NCBI GenBank assembly: GCA_035649275.1
Contig: DASRJW010000101.1
Coordinates: 1-64,000 of the forward strand
Origin: Candidatus Krumholzibacteriia bacterium
Lineage (GTDB): Bacteria; Krumholzibacteriota; Krumholzibacteriia; G020349025
DNA: 64,000 nt
Direction of reading: 5' to 3'
Numbering within the stretch: the first letter of the stretch is position 1; the number at the start of each line of letters is the position of its first letter. The position numbers were made by a program, and so were the translations under genes. The notes under the pieces are model-generated. The model was given only the letters and a program-made list of their open reading frames with translations, did no database searches and was not told where the DNA came from. This document shows positions 45,154 to 52,922 of this stretch, piece after piece.

Positions 45154-45486
45154 GTGTCCGTCATTCCCACCGAGATCGAAAGGCTGGGGAACCACGGTGT
45201 CCGCATCGCCTGGGAAGACGGGCACGAGAGCGAGTATCGCAACGCCGACCTGCGCTTCGGCTGTTCCTGCGCCCTCTGCGTCAACGAGGTGACCGGCGTC
45301 CGCCATCTCCGGCGCGAGCAGATCCCCCCGGACATCCGTCCCACCGCCGTGGAGCTGGTGGGCCACTATGCCATCCACATCACCTGGAGCGATGGCCACG
45401 CCACCGGCATCTATTCCTACGAGCTCCTGCGCGAGCTCTGCCCCTGCGCTGTTTGCTCCCAAGCGCGCTCGCAGGGCGGCGGCTGA
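45154..45486 (+). CDS. DUF971 (GBBH-like N-terminal) protein
   Basis: A 110-residue DUF971 protein, related to the N-terminal domain of gamma-butyrobetaine hydroxylase. The zinc-site pattern is visible: Cys-x-Cys-x2-Cys in FGCSCALC near 35-42 and a His in VGHYAIHI. A second Cys cluster (CPCAVC) lies near the C-terminus, in place usual for the family. LGNHGVRIAWEDGHESEY and YSYELLRELCP are also typical. Stand-alone versions are linked to Fe-S or metal handling by gene context, but the function is not settled. GTG at 45154 has AGGAGG five bases upstream. It is divergent from the ATP-grasp-like gene (288-base gap with no obvious features) and convergent with citrate synthase (8 bases between stops). 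Confidence 0.86.
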   Translation: MSVIPTEIERLGNHGVRIAWEDGHESEYRNADLRFGCSCALCVNEVTGVRHLRREQIPPDIRPTAVELVGHYAIHITWSDGHATGIYSYELLRELCPCAVCSQARSQGGG

Positions 45487-45494
45487 GAACTGAA

Positions 45495-46616
45495 TCAGCG
45501 CTGCGCCAGGGGCACGTAGGGAATGGCGGTTGGCCCGGTGTAGTTGGAGCGCGGCCGGATGAGGCGATTGTCCTGCATCTGCTCCAGGACATGGGCCGTC
45601 CACCCGGAGACGCGGGAGAGGGCGAAGATGGGCGTGTACAGGTGCACCGGAATGTTCAGCATGTAGTAGGTCGAGGCGGAGTAGAAATCGACATTCGGGA
45701 AGAGACCCTTGTCCTGCCCCATGTACTGTTCGATCCGCCGGGACATGACGAACCACTTGTCGTCGCCCCGGGCCTTGGCGAGCGCCTCCGAGGACTGGCG
45801 CAGGTGTGTCGCCCGCGGATCCTCCACTTTGTAGACCCGGTGCCCGAAACCCATGATGCGCTGCCCGGCCGCGACCTGTTCCCGCACCCACACCTCCGGC
45901 GTCTGCGAGCTGCCGTCGATCTGCAGCAGCATCTGCATCACCCGCGTGTTGGCGCCGCCGTGGGAGGCCCCCTTGAGGGTGCCGATGGCGGCCACCACGG
46001 CGCTATGCATGTCCGAGAGCGTCGAGGTGGTGACGCGGGCGGTGAAGGTGGAGGCGTTGAAGCCGTGGTCCGCATGCAGCACCAGCGCCTGGTCGAAGGT
46101 GCGCGCCGCGGCCCGATCGGGCTCCTGGCCGCTCAGCATGTAGAGGAAGTTGGCCGCATGCGGCAGATTCGGGTGCGGCGGCACGAAGACTGCGCCGTCC
46201 CGGGATCGGCCGATCGCCGCCACGAGCGTCGCCATCCCGGCCACCAGGCGGAAGGCCTTGCGTTCCGCTGCCAGCAGGCTGGTGTCCTCGGCGTCGGGGT
46301 CGAAGGCGGAGAGAGCCGACACGGCGGTGCGCAGCGTCGCCATGGAGTCTTCCTCCGGGGCGGTGCGGATCCATTCGAGCACGGCCTCCGGCACCTGCCG
46401 CTCGGCGGCGAGGCGAGCGGAGAACTCCTCCAGCTCCGGCCGGCGGGGCAAGCGCCCGTTCCAGAGCAGGAACACGACCTCCTCGTAGCTCGACTGCTGG
46501 GCCAACTCGTGGATGCTGACGCCGCGATAGATGAGATTGCCTTCGTCGCCGTACACCTTGGAGATGGCCGAAGAACCGACGACCACGCCCTCGAGACCGC
46601 GGCTCAACTCGGACAT
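45495..46616 (-). CDS. gltA: Citrate synthase
   Basis: A 373-residue type II/short citrate synthase (could also accept propionyl-CoA as methylcitrate synthase). The active site is complete: His in LHADHGFNAST, His in GFGHRVYKVEDPRA, and Asp in NVDFYSA. The N-terminus starts with GLEGVVVGSSAISKVYGDEG and YRGVSIHELA, as in the short bacterial and archaeal enzymes. It condenses acetyl-CoA and oxaloacetate; with KorAB it supplies TCA-cycle steps. ATG at 46616 has AAGGAG five bases upstream. The upstream S9-like gene ends 37 bases before it, so the two may be co-transcribed. Confidence 0.95.
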   Translation of the reverse strand: MSELSRGLEGVVVGSSAISKVYGDEGNLIYRGVSIHELAQQSSYEEVVFLLWNGRLPRRPELEEFSARLAAERQVPEAVLEWIRTAPEEDSMATLRTAVSALSAFDPDAEDTSLLAAERKAFRLVAGMATLVAAIGRSRDGAVFVPPHPNLPHAANFLYMLSGQEPDRAAARTFDQALVLHADHGFNASTFTARVTTSTLSDMHSAVVAAIGTLKGASHGGANTRVMQMLLQIDGSSQTPEVWVREQVAAGQRIMGFGHRVYKVEDPRATHLRQSSEALAKARGDDKWFVMSRRIEQYMGQDKGLFPNVDFYSASTYYMLNIPVHLYTPIFALSRVSGWTAHVLEQMQDNRLIRPRSNYTGPTAIPYVPLAQR

Positions 46617-46653
46617 GCGCTCTCCTTCTGCCTCCTGGCGCCGGGGAAGCATC

Positions 46654-48648
46654 CTACAGCTTGCGCTCCAACCAGTCGAGAACGCGGCGAAGGCGTTCGA
46701 TCCGGCTCTGCGGTCTGCCGTGGCGCTCGAAGTCGTGTCCTTCGCCGACGAAGCACACCCATTCCACCGGGCGGCCGAGCCGCGCCAGCGCCGCGAACAG
46801 CTCGCGCGACTGCGACGCCGGACAGCGGCGATCGTCTTCGCCGTGCAGGAGCAGGAGCGGGGCGCGCAGATGCTCGACGTAGGCGAGCGGCGAGGTGCGC
46901 CAGTAGCGCTCGTGCGATTCCCATGGCGGGGCGAGGAACTCGGCTTCCAGAGCCCGGCCCGAGTCGCTGCTCCCGAAGAGGGAAGCGAAGTGCGCCGCCC
47001 CTGCGGTGGTGACGGCGCAGCGGAAGCGGCGCGTGTGCCCGAGGGCCCAGTGGGCGAGGAAAGCGCCATGTCCACGCCCCACCAGAGACAGGCGGCTGGC
47101 GTCCACGAAGGATCGCGACGCGGCCCAGTCGGCCACGCGGTGGAGATCGTTCAGATCTTCGAAACCCCATTTCCCCAGCAACGAGCGGCGGAACTCGCCG
47201 CCGTAGCCGGCGCTGCCACGCAGGTTCGGGCAGATCACGTGATAGCCGGCGGCGGCGAGGAGCTGCCATTCGTGCACGTAGGAAGCTCCCGCCATCGTTC
47301 CCGGGCCGGCATGGAGTGCCAGCACCGCCGGTCCGCGCCGCCGGCGGCCACGGAACAAGAAGCCGTGGAGCGTCGGGCCTTGCGGCCCGGCGAGGCGGAA
47401 CTCTTCCGGGCGCACCAGACGCTTGCCGCGGAGAGCCGTGGCGTGGAGGTGCGTCAGCCGGCGCACGCGCGCCCCGTGGACGTGGAAGGGGCCGCGCGTC
47501 GAACCCCGGCGTGAGCGCGAAAAGGTGGCAGCATAAACATCGCCGGGCTCGGTGGGCGTGGCGCGCAGCAGCGCCCACACGCGCCGGTCCGTGCTGCAGG
47601 CGAAGGCGCCGATCTCATGGCGCCCCGACGTATGCGGCACCGGACTGCCGCCTCCTGCGGGCACCGCGAAGACGTTCACGGCGCCGTCCTGGCTGCCGAG
47701 GAAGTAGAGGCTCTCGCCGTCGGCGGACCACGCCGGCGCGTGGACGGCGCTGTCGGCCCCGAGGTCGGCAGTGCAGACGTCGGCGCACATGAGCTCGCTC
47801 GTGGCGAGCAGATCCTTGGCTCGCCCGCCGCGAGCGGGCACTACCCACACATGCAGGTCCGCCGCGGTCTCGCTTGCGCTCTCGCCCACGTAGGCGAGCA
47901 TGGTGCCGTCGGGGGACCAGGCGGGAGAATGTTTTGGACCGTCCTGGCGCCCGAGGAGGCGCGGGGACCCGCCGCGCGACGGTACGACCCAAAGGTCGGA
48001 GTCCCCGCGTGGCGCGCCGCTCGCGGTCCGGTACGAAACGAAGGCCAAGGAGCGGCCGTCGGGCGACCAAGCCGGTTCGGCGTCGTGCCCGACGGTTCGC
48101 CCGAGTCGTCGCAAGCGCCGCGCACCGAGTTCCAACACGCACAGTTTCGACCGGGTTTCGTCGACGAGGCCGTCGACCTCCGGTCCGGCCTCGCTGCTCT
48201 TCCAAAGTCGGATCCGAGCCCTCGAGCCGTTGGCGCCGCGGCGCCTCGGGGTACCCGGAGCGTGGAGGAAGGCGATGGCGCGTCCGCCGGGAGAGAAGCG
48301 CGGCGAGTGCACCCGCCCGTCGAGACGGGTGAGCGGCTCGGGGGCGCTGGCGTCGAAACGCAGGCGCCACAGGTTGGGCGTGCCGTCGCGGTCGGAGACG
48401 AAGACGAGGCTCTGCCCATCGGGGGCGAAGCACGGTTCGCGATCATCCTCTGCTCCCGCAGTGAGCGGGCGCATCTGGCCGCTCTTCACCTCCACGAGGA
48501 GGAGGGCGTGGCCGATGCGGTCACGCTGCAAATCCGCCCGCGCTGCAGCGAAGACGACGCGGCTGCCGTCGGGAGAAATACAAAGGTCGCGCGGCAAGCG
48601 CAATTGGGCGAGAGTTTCGCTCCCGAGTGGGGAACGGCCGCGAGGCAC
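46654..48648 (-). CDS. S9 prolyl-oligopeptidase-like protein with the nucleophile serine replaced
   Basis: A 664-residue member of the S9 acylaminoacyl-peptidase type: an N-terminal seven-bladed WD-like propeller (SPDGSRVVF, FAPDGQSLVF, FSPGGRAIAF, WSPDGRSLAF, WSPDGTMLAY, WSADGESLYF) and a C-terminal alpha/beta-hydrolase domain. In that domain ICPNLRGSAGYGGEF and SPLAYVEHLRAPLLLLHGEDDRRCP (Asp) and EGHDFERHG (His) are kept. The nucleophile elbow, G-G-S-Y-G-G in active enzymes, is G-R-G-H-G-A in SLVGRGHGAFLAHWAL: Ser is Gly. I checked the codons in the DNA. Peptide hydrolysis by the usual mechanism seems impossible. The GTG at 48648 has GGAGG seven bases upstream and no signal peptide; an ATG at 48675 is an alternative. 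Confidence 0.85.
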   Translation of the reverse strand: MPRGRSPLGSETLAQLRLPRDLCISPDGSRVVFAAARADLQRDRIGHALLLVEVKSGQMRPLTAGAEDDREPCFAPDGQSLVFVSDRDGTPNLWRLRFDASAPEPLTRLDGRVHSPRFSPGGRAIAFLHAPGTPRRRGANGSRARIRLWKSSEAGPEVDGLVDETRSKLCVLELGARRLRRLGRTVGHDAEPAWSPDGRSLAFVSYRTASGAPRGDSDLWVVPSRGGSPRLLGRQDGPKHSPAWSPDGTMLAYVGESASETAADLHVWVVPARGGRAKDLLATSELMCADVCTADLGADSAVHAPAWSADGESLYFLGSQDGAVNVFAVPAGGGSPVPHTSGRHEIGAFACSTDRRVWALLRATPTEPGDVYAATFSRSRRGSTRGPFHVHGARVRRLTHLHATALRGKRLVRPEEFRLAGPQGPTLHGFLFRGRRRRGPAVLALHAGPGTMAGASYVHEWQLLAAAGYHVICPNLRGSAGYGGEFRRSLLGKWGFEDLNDLHRVADWAASRSFVDASRLSLVGRGHGAFLAHWALGHTRRFRCAVTTAGAAHFASLFGSSDSGRALEAEFLAPPWESHERYWRTSPLAYVEHLRAPLLLLHGEDDRRCPASQSRELFAALARLGRPVEWVCFVGEGHDFERHGRPQSRIERLRRVLDWLERKL

Positions 48649-48745
48649 CGCTCGTCCTCCAAGTCCAGCGTGCATGACCGTGCACGCGCCGGAGACGCGG
48701 GCACCAGAGCCGGGACACTAACGAAGCCATCGTCGCCGGGCAAGG

Positions 48746-49828
48746 TCAGTGCGGGTCCGCTTCGTAGGCGGCGAAGGCCTCGCGGTAGCGTTCCTTCAGG
48801 ATGTCCCAGGAGAACTGCCGCGAGACTTCCAGGGTGTTGGCCTGCAGCTGGGCGAGCTCGGCCGGCGCCAGGCCCAAGAAACGCCGCATGGCGGCCTCGG
48901 TTTCGGCGGCCTCACGGGTGAAGATGCCGACGGCGTGGGCGGCGAAATCATGGACGTTGCCTTCGGCTTTGATGATGACCGGCAGCTCGTAGGCGAGGGC
49001 CAGATAGATGGCGGAACAGGTCTCGATGTACTTGTACGGCGCCACGAAGCAATCGGCGGCGCGCAGATAGAGCTGGATCTCCGCGTCGGGCACGTGCTCG
49101 AGACGCAGGTGCAAGCGCGGCAGGTCACGGCAAGCGGCCACGATCTCCGCCGCGAAAGCAGGCGAGGACGGCTGGCCGGCGACGATGAGGTGCGCCTCCG
49201 GATGGTCGGCATGCAGAGCCCGGAAGGCGTCGAGGAGCACGTCGACGCCTTTGTACGGCCGGATGTTGCCGAAGAAGACGAAGGCCTTGGCTGCGGGCGG
49301 GATGCCGAGGCGCTGGCGCGCCTCGGAGCGCGACAGTGTCGCCGGGTAAGCCCCCTCGTAGCTGCCGATGGGGATGGTGTGCACGTGGCCGCGCGCGCCC
49401 CAGCGGCGCTCGGCTTCGGTCCGCACGTCCGGTGTGTGGACGTAGACGACATCGGCGAGACGCCATAACAGTCGCCGGGAAGCGGCATGCCAGCGCCGGG
49501 CACGCTGCAGGTCGTGCACGTCCACCTCGTGCACCGTCCACACGAGCTTGTAGCCGCGCCATTTCGCCAGGAGCCAGAAGGCGTGCAGGTGCAGGTAGCC
49601 CTTGAGACCGAAGAGACGGTGCGGTTGCCGCGGGCGAATGACGAAGAAGATCTCCGGCCAGTGGAAGTGCAGGTAGTGGAAGCGCGCCAGCGGACCGCGC
49701 CGCAGCAGGTAGCGGAGCGAGAAGGGGACTTGCACGTAGCGCAGGTCGATGCGCTCGAGCGCCTGATAGAGGAGATGGTTGTACACGTTCCCCGAGTTGC
49801 GGTCGGGGATCATGGTGATGACGCTCAC
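48746..49828 (-). CDS. GT4-type glycosyltransferase
   Basis: A 360-residue GT-B glycosyltransferase. The N-terminal acceptor domain contains HFHWPEIFF and VWTVHEVDVHDL. The C-terminal donor domain has FFGNIRPYKGVDVLLDAF (start of the donor domain), HLRLEHVPDAEIQLYLRAADCFV and an E-x7-E-like APYKYIETCSAIYLALAYELPVI. The GTG at 49828 overlaps the rmd stop as GTGA and yields the family N-terminus MSVITMIPDR. It is the third gene of a gmd-rmd-glycosyltransferase operon, so it probably transfers rhamnose or another deoxymannose onto a surface glycan. Acceptor unknown. Confidence 0.9.
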   Translation of the reverse strand: MSVITMIPDRNSGNVYNHLLYQALERIDLRYVQVPFSLRYLLRRGPLARFHYLHFHWPEIFFVIRPRQPHRLFGLKGYLHLHAFWLLAKWRGYKLVWTVHEVDVHDLQRARRWHAASRRLLWRLADVVYVHTPDVRTEAERRWGARGHVHTIPIGSYEGAYPATLSRSEARQRLGIPPAAKAFVFFGNIRPYKGVDVLLDAFRALHADHPEAHLIVAGQPSSPAFAAEIVAACRDLPRLHLRLEHVPDAEIQLYLRAADCFVAPYKYIETCSAIYLALAYELPVIIKAEGNVHDFAAHAVGIFTREAAETEAAMRRFLGLAPAELAQLQANTLEVSRQFSWDILKERYREAFAAYEADPH

Positions 49829-50772
49829 GATCGGGCTGCGCTTCCTGCCAGACGCCGGCGCCAGTCGTCGAGCACATCGGCCAGTGTCCTCTCCATGGGG
49901 ATCTCTGCTTCCCAGCCCGTGCGCTCGCGCAGCCGGCTGCTGTCGCCCACCAGGATGGGGAGATCGGAAGGCCGCAGGCGGGCGGGATCCGCTTCGAGAC
50001 GGAGGGGCAGACGGCTGCGCTGCAAGAGCGCGGCGACCAGGCTCTGCAGCGACTCCGCCCGGCCGCGGCAAACATTGTAAGCACGCCCGGCCTCGCCGTG
50101 CTCGAGCAGCAGAGCATAGGCGCGCACCACGTCGCGCACGTCGAGGAAGTCCCGGCTGACCTCGAGGTTGCCGACGCGCACCACCGGCGGACGGGCGCCG
50201 GCCTCGGCGGCGGCGATCTGCTTCGCCACCGCCGGGAGGACGAAGTCGTCGCTTTGTCCCGGGCCGCTATGGTTGAAGCTGCGCACGACCACGACATCCA
50301 GCCCGTGAGCCGTGTGGTACTGCAGCGCCAGGAATTCCTGCGCCACCTTGCTCACCGCGTAAGGGCTCGACGGGCGGAAGGGCTGCTCCTCGCGCAAGGG
50401 CAGCTCGTCCGCCCGCACCCGCCCGTACTGCTCCGCCGAGCCGATGACCAAGACCCGCGTCGCCGGGCGCGGGCGCAGCGCCTCGAAGAGATTGCAGGCC
50501 GACAGCAGATTGTTCGCCAAGGTTTGCTGCGGCGCTGCGAACGACCGCGCCACGGAGGAAACGCTGGCCAGGTGCACGACGGCGTCGGGGCGCAGGTCGT
50601 GGACGAGCTCGCGCACCGCCTCGGCCTGGGTGAGGTCGCAGGCCCGGTGTGTCTCGGGGGCGGGCGTCTCCGGGCGATCGGTGCCCCAGACTTCGTGGCC
50701 CAGGGCCTCGAGGTGCCGGAGCAGGTGCGGGCCGACGAAGCCGCGGGCTCCGGTGACCAGGATGCGCGCCAC
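49825..50772 (-). CDS. rmd: GDP-6-deoxy-D-mannose (GDP-4-keto-6-deoxymannose) reductase
   Basis: A 315-residue short-chain dehydrogenase/reductase of extended type. TGARGFVGPHLL is the NAD(P)-binding loop, followed by DLTQAEAV, VVHLAS, Ser in GSAEQYG and the catalytic YAVSKVAQE (Y-x3-K). SRDFLDVRDVVRAY and RAYNVCRG are typical of the group. Following Gmd, it reduces GDP-4-keto-6-deoxymannose to GDP-D-rhamnose; a GDP-fucose synthase (Fcl) would have a different C-terminus, so Rmd is more likely but not certain. The ATG at 50772 comes directly after the gmd stop; its own stop overlaps the glycosyltransferase start. Coupled operon. Confidence 0.88.
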   Translation of the reverse strand: MARILVTGARGFVGPHLLRHLEALGHEVWGTDRPETPAPETHRACDLTQAEAVRELVHDLRPDAVVHLASVSSVARSFAAPQQTLANNLLSACNLFEALRPRPATRVLVIGSAEQYGRVRADELPLREEQPFRPSSPYAVSKVAQEFLALQYHTAHGLDVVVVRSFNHSGPGQSDDFVLPAVAKQIAAAEAGARPPVVRVGNLEVSRDFLDVRDVVRAYALLLEHGEAGRAYNVCRGRAESLQSLVAALLQRSRLPLRLEADPARLRPSDLPILVGDSSRLRERTGWEAEIPMERTLADVLDDWRRRLAGSAARS

Positions 50773-50773
50773 G

Positions 50774-51733
50774 TCAGCGCCCCACGCGTTCGAGGTCGGC
50801 TTGCACCATCATCTCGACGAGCTCGGGGAGCTGTACCCGGGCACGCCAGTCGAAGGCTTGCTCCGCTTTGCGGCAGTCGCCCACCAGCTCGTGGATCTCG
50901 GCGGGCCGCACGAAGCGCGGGTCCGCCACCACGTGCTCCTCCCAATCGAGGCCCACCGCCTCGAAGGCGAGCCGGGCAAACTCGCGCACCGAATGCGTCT
51001 TCCCCGAGGCGATGACGAAATCATCGGGCTGCTCGAGCTGCAACATCTGCCACATGGCACGGACGTAATCCCCGGCGAAACCCCAGTCGCGCCGCGCCTC
51101 CAGGTTGCCGAGGGCGAGCTTGTCCTGCAGGCCCGCCTTGATGCGGGCAGCGCCGTCGGTGATCTTACGGGTGACGAACTCCAGACCGCGCCGCGGCGAC
51201 TCGTGATTGAAGAGGATGCCCGAGGCGACGAAGAGCCCGTAGCTGTCGCGGTAGTTCACCGCGATGTCGTGGCCGTAGACCTTGGCGACGCCGTAGGGGC
51301 TGCGCGGCCGGAAGGGTGTCGCCTCGTTCTGCGGCGATTCCGTGGCATTGCCGAACATCTCGCTCGAGGAGGCCTGGTAGAAGCGCGCCTCCGGGGCGAG
51401 CAGGCGCATGGCCTCGAGCATGCGGGTGACGCCGAGGGCAGTGAACTCCCCAGTGAGCACCGGCTGGTTCCACGACGTCTGCACGAAAGACTGGGCGGCC
51501 AGGTTGTAGATCTCCTGCGGCCGGGCGGCGCGGATGGCTTCGAGCAGCGAGTTCGGGTCCAGGAGGTCGCCGGGGAGCAGGTGCAACCGGTCCTGGACGT
51601 GCTGGATGCGTTCGAAGTTGAGGGTGCTGCTCCGGCGCACCAGTCCATACACCTCGTACCCCCGTTCCAGGAGGAACTCGGCGAGGTAGGAACCGTCCTG
51701 GCCGGTGACACCGGTGATCAAAGCGCTCGGCAC
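50774..51733 (-). CDS. gmd: GDP-mannose 4,6-dehydratase
   Basis: A 319-residue dehydratase converting GDP-mannose to GDP-4-keto-6-deoxymannose. It has [22 protein letters not shown] at the N-terminus, the Ser/Glu active-site motif SSSEMFG and [20 protein letters not shown] (Y-x3-K), then FNHESPRRG and FVTRKI, all typical of Gmd. The family is usually 340-375 residues; the slightly shorter C-terminus is near the lower end. The GTG at 51733 has GGAGG four bases upstream. It opens the gmd-rmd-glycosyltransferase operon, so the unit makes and uses a GDP-deoxymannose sugar. The 252-base gap to the divergent isochorismatase-like gene must hold both promoters. Confidence 0.95.
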   Translation of the reverse strand: MPSALITGVTGQDGSYLAEFLLERGYEVYGLVRRSSTLNFERIQHVQDRLHLLPGDLLDPNSLLEAIRAARPQEIYNLAAQSFVQTSWNQPVLTGEFTALGVTRMLEAMRLLAPEARFYQASSSEMFGNATESPQNEATPFRPRSPYGVAKVYGHDIAVNYRDSYGLFVASGILFNHESPRRGLEFVTRKITDGAARIKAGLQDKLALGNLEARRDWGFAGDYVRAMWQMLQLEQPDDFVIASGKTHSVREFARLAFEAVGLDWEEHVVADPRFVRPAEIHELVGDCRKAEQAFDWRARVQLPELVEMMVQADLERVGR

Positions 51734-51984
51734 GAAGCCTCCGCGGGGGACGAGGCGGGCTGGAGGCCGGCCGCCCGCCGGGGGCCGTTCGAGGGGCGTA
51801 TCTCACGTCAGGATAGCACACTAGCCGCGAGATGGCGGTGCTCGAGGCGGCCGGGCCGAAGACCCGGCCGGGACCACCGGGGGAAGACGGAAAGAACGGT
51901 ACAAAGGGAACCTTTCTTGCGGCTTCCGGAGGGCCCCATGGACTAATGTAGGAAAAGAGGGGCCGGCGAACTTTGGGAGGTCGG

Positions 51985-52590
51985 ATGGAACTCACGCAGC
52001 AAACAGGGCTCGTGGTGGTGGACGTGCAGCGCGACTTCCTCCTCGAGGGCACGCTTCCCGTTCCTCGTAGCAACGAGGTCGTGGCAACGGCCAGCCGTTT
52101 GGCCGAAGGCTTTCATGCGGCTGGCTTGCTCGTCGCTTGCACCCGCGCCTGGCTGCCTGCGGATCACAAGAGCTTCCGCGGTCATGGAGGACAACTGCCG
52201 GTGCATTGTGTCCAGGATACCCACGGCGCCGAGTTCGCCGACGATCTCGTCATTCCGCCGGATACGTGGATCCTTTCCAAGGGCACGAACCGAACGCAGA
52301 GCGCCCTCTCCGCCTTCGACGGCACCGATTTCGGCGAGCGCTTGCGCAAGGCCGGGATCGAAACGCTGCTCATCTGCGGCTTGGCCACGGAAACCGGGGT
52401 CAAGCACACGGTGCTCGACGCTCTCGAATCGGGTTTCGGCGCCTACATCGTGGCCGACGCCTGCCGTCCCTTCAACAAGCACGTCGGTGACGGGGCCCGC
52501 TCCGTCGAAGAGATGCTGCGCGCTGGGGCTCGCATCGTGAGCTCCGGTGCCGTACGCAACGCCTTGGAGACTTTCTCCGCCACGGAGTGA
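51985..52590 (+). CDS. Isochorismatase/nicotinamidase-fold protein with Cys replaced by Gly
   Basis: A 201-residue isochorismatase-superfamily protein. It has Asp13 in VVVDVQRDF, Lys99 in ILSKGTNRT and the nucleophile segment ICGLATETGVKHTVLDAL. In nicotinamidases and other cysteine hydrolases the last motif has Cys (A-T-D-Y-C-V); here the position is Gly138, confirmed in the DNA. A D-K-G arrangement is known in true isochorismatases such as PhzD, which cleave a vinyl ether without a cysteine, so this may be active on such a substrate. Amidase chemistry looks unlikely. The ATG at 51985 has GGGAGG four bases upstream; a TTG at 51973 is in frame but less likely. It stands alone and is divergent from gmd. 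Confidence 0.85.
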   Translation: MELTQQTGLVVVDVQRDFLLEGTLPVPRSNEVVATASRLAEGFHAAGLLVACTRAWLPADHKSFRGHGGQLPVHCVQDTHGAEFADDLVIPPDTWILSKGTNRTQSALSAFDGTDFGERLRKAGIETLLICGLATETGVKHTVLDALESGFGAYIVADACRPFNKHVGDGARSVEEMLRAGARIVSSGAVRNALETFSATE

Positions 52591-52675
52591 ATCCCGTCAC
52601 GCTTCCTCCCCTCGCTGTCCGAGCCGGGCGCCGCGCTCGGTACGCAGCACCCTGCTTCAAGTTCTCCCGAAAGCC

Positions 52676-52704
52676 GCGAACCCCCGTTCGAGACGGGGGT
52701 TCGC
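52676..52704. terminator. Perfect 12-bp hairpin between convergent genes
   Basis: GCGAACCCCCGT (52676-52687), loop TCGAG, ACGGGGGTTCGC (52693-52704). It has no T-run, so it may be a bidirectional terminator or processing site between the isochorismatase-like gene and the convergent gluzincin gene. The 332-base gap 52591-52922 otherwise shows nothing I recognise. Confidence 0.6.
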
Positions 52705-52922
52705 ACGGATCAGGTCTGCTAGGGGGGAGGTGTCGCCTGGTCCGTTTACGAGAGGGGGTTTGGCCCGGGCCGCAGCATCGTGGCCGAACGAGTCGCCACG
52801 CCCGCAACCCGGGGTCCAAACTTCCACCTCATACTACGCTTGTCGGGGCGAGAAAGTGCCGTCCCAGTGCGGGAAAGCGGCGGACGGCCCCTGGTCCGGG
52901 CCGGGAAGCGGTCAATTTCCGG

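Noticed and set aside
52676-52704. tRNA (the CCCCG-TTCGAGA-CGGGG arm looks like a T-arm)
   Set aside because: No matching acceptor, D or anticodon arms within the expected 70-95 bases; the bases form a longer simple hairpin instead.
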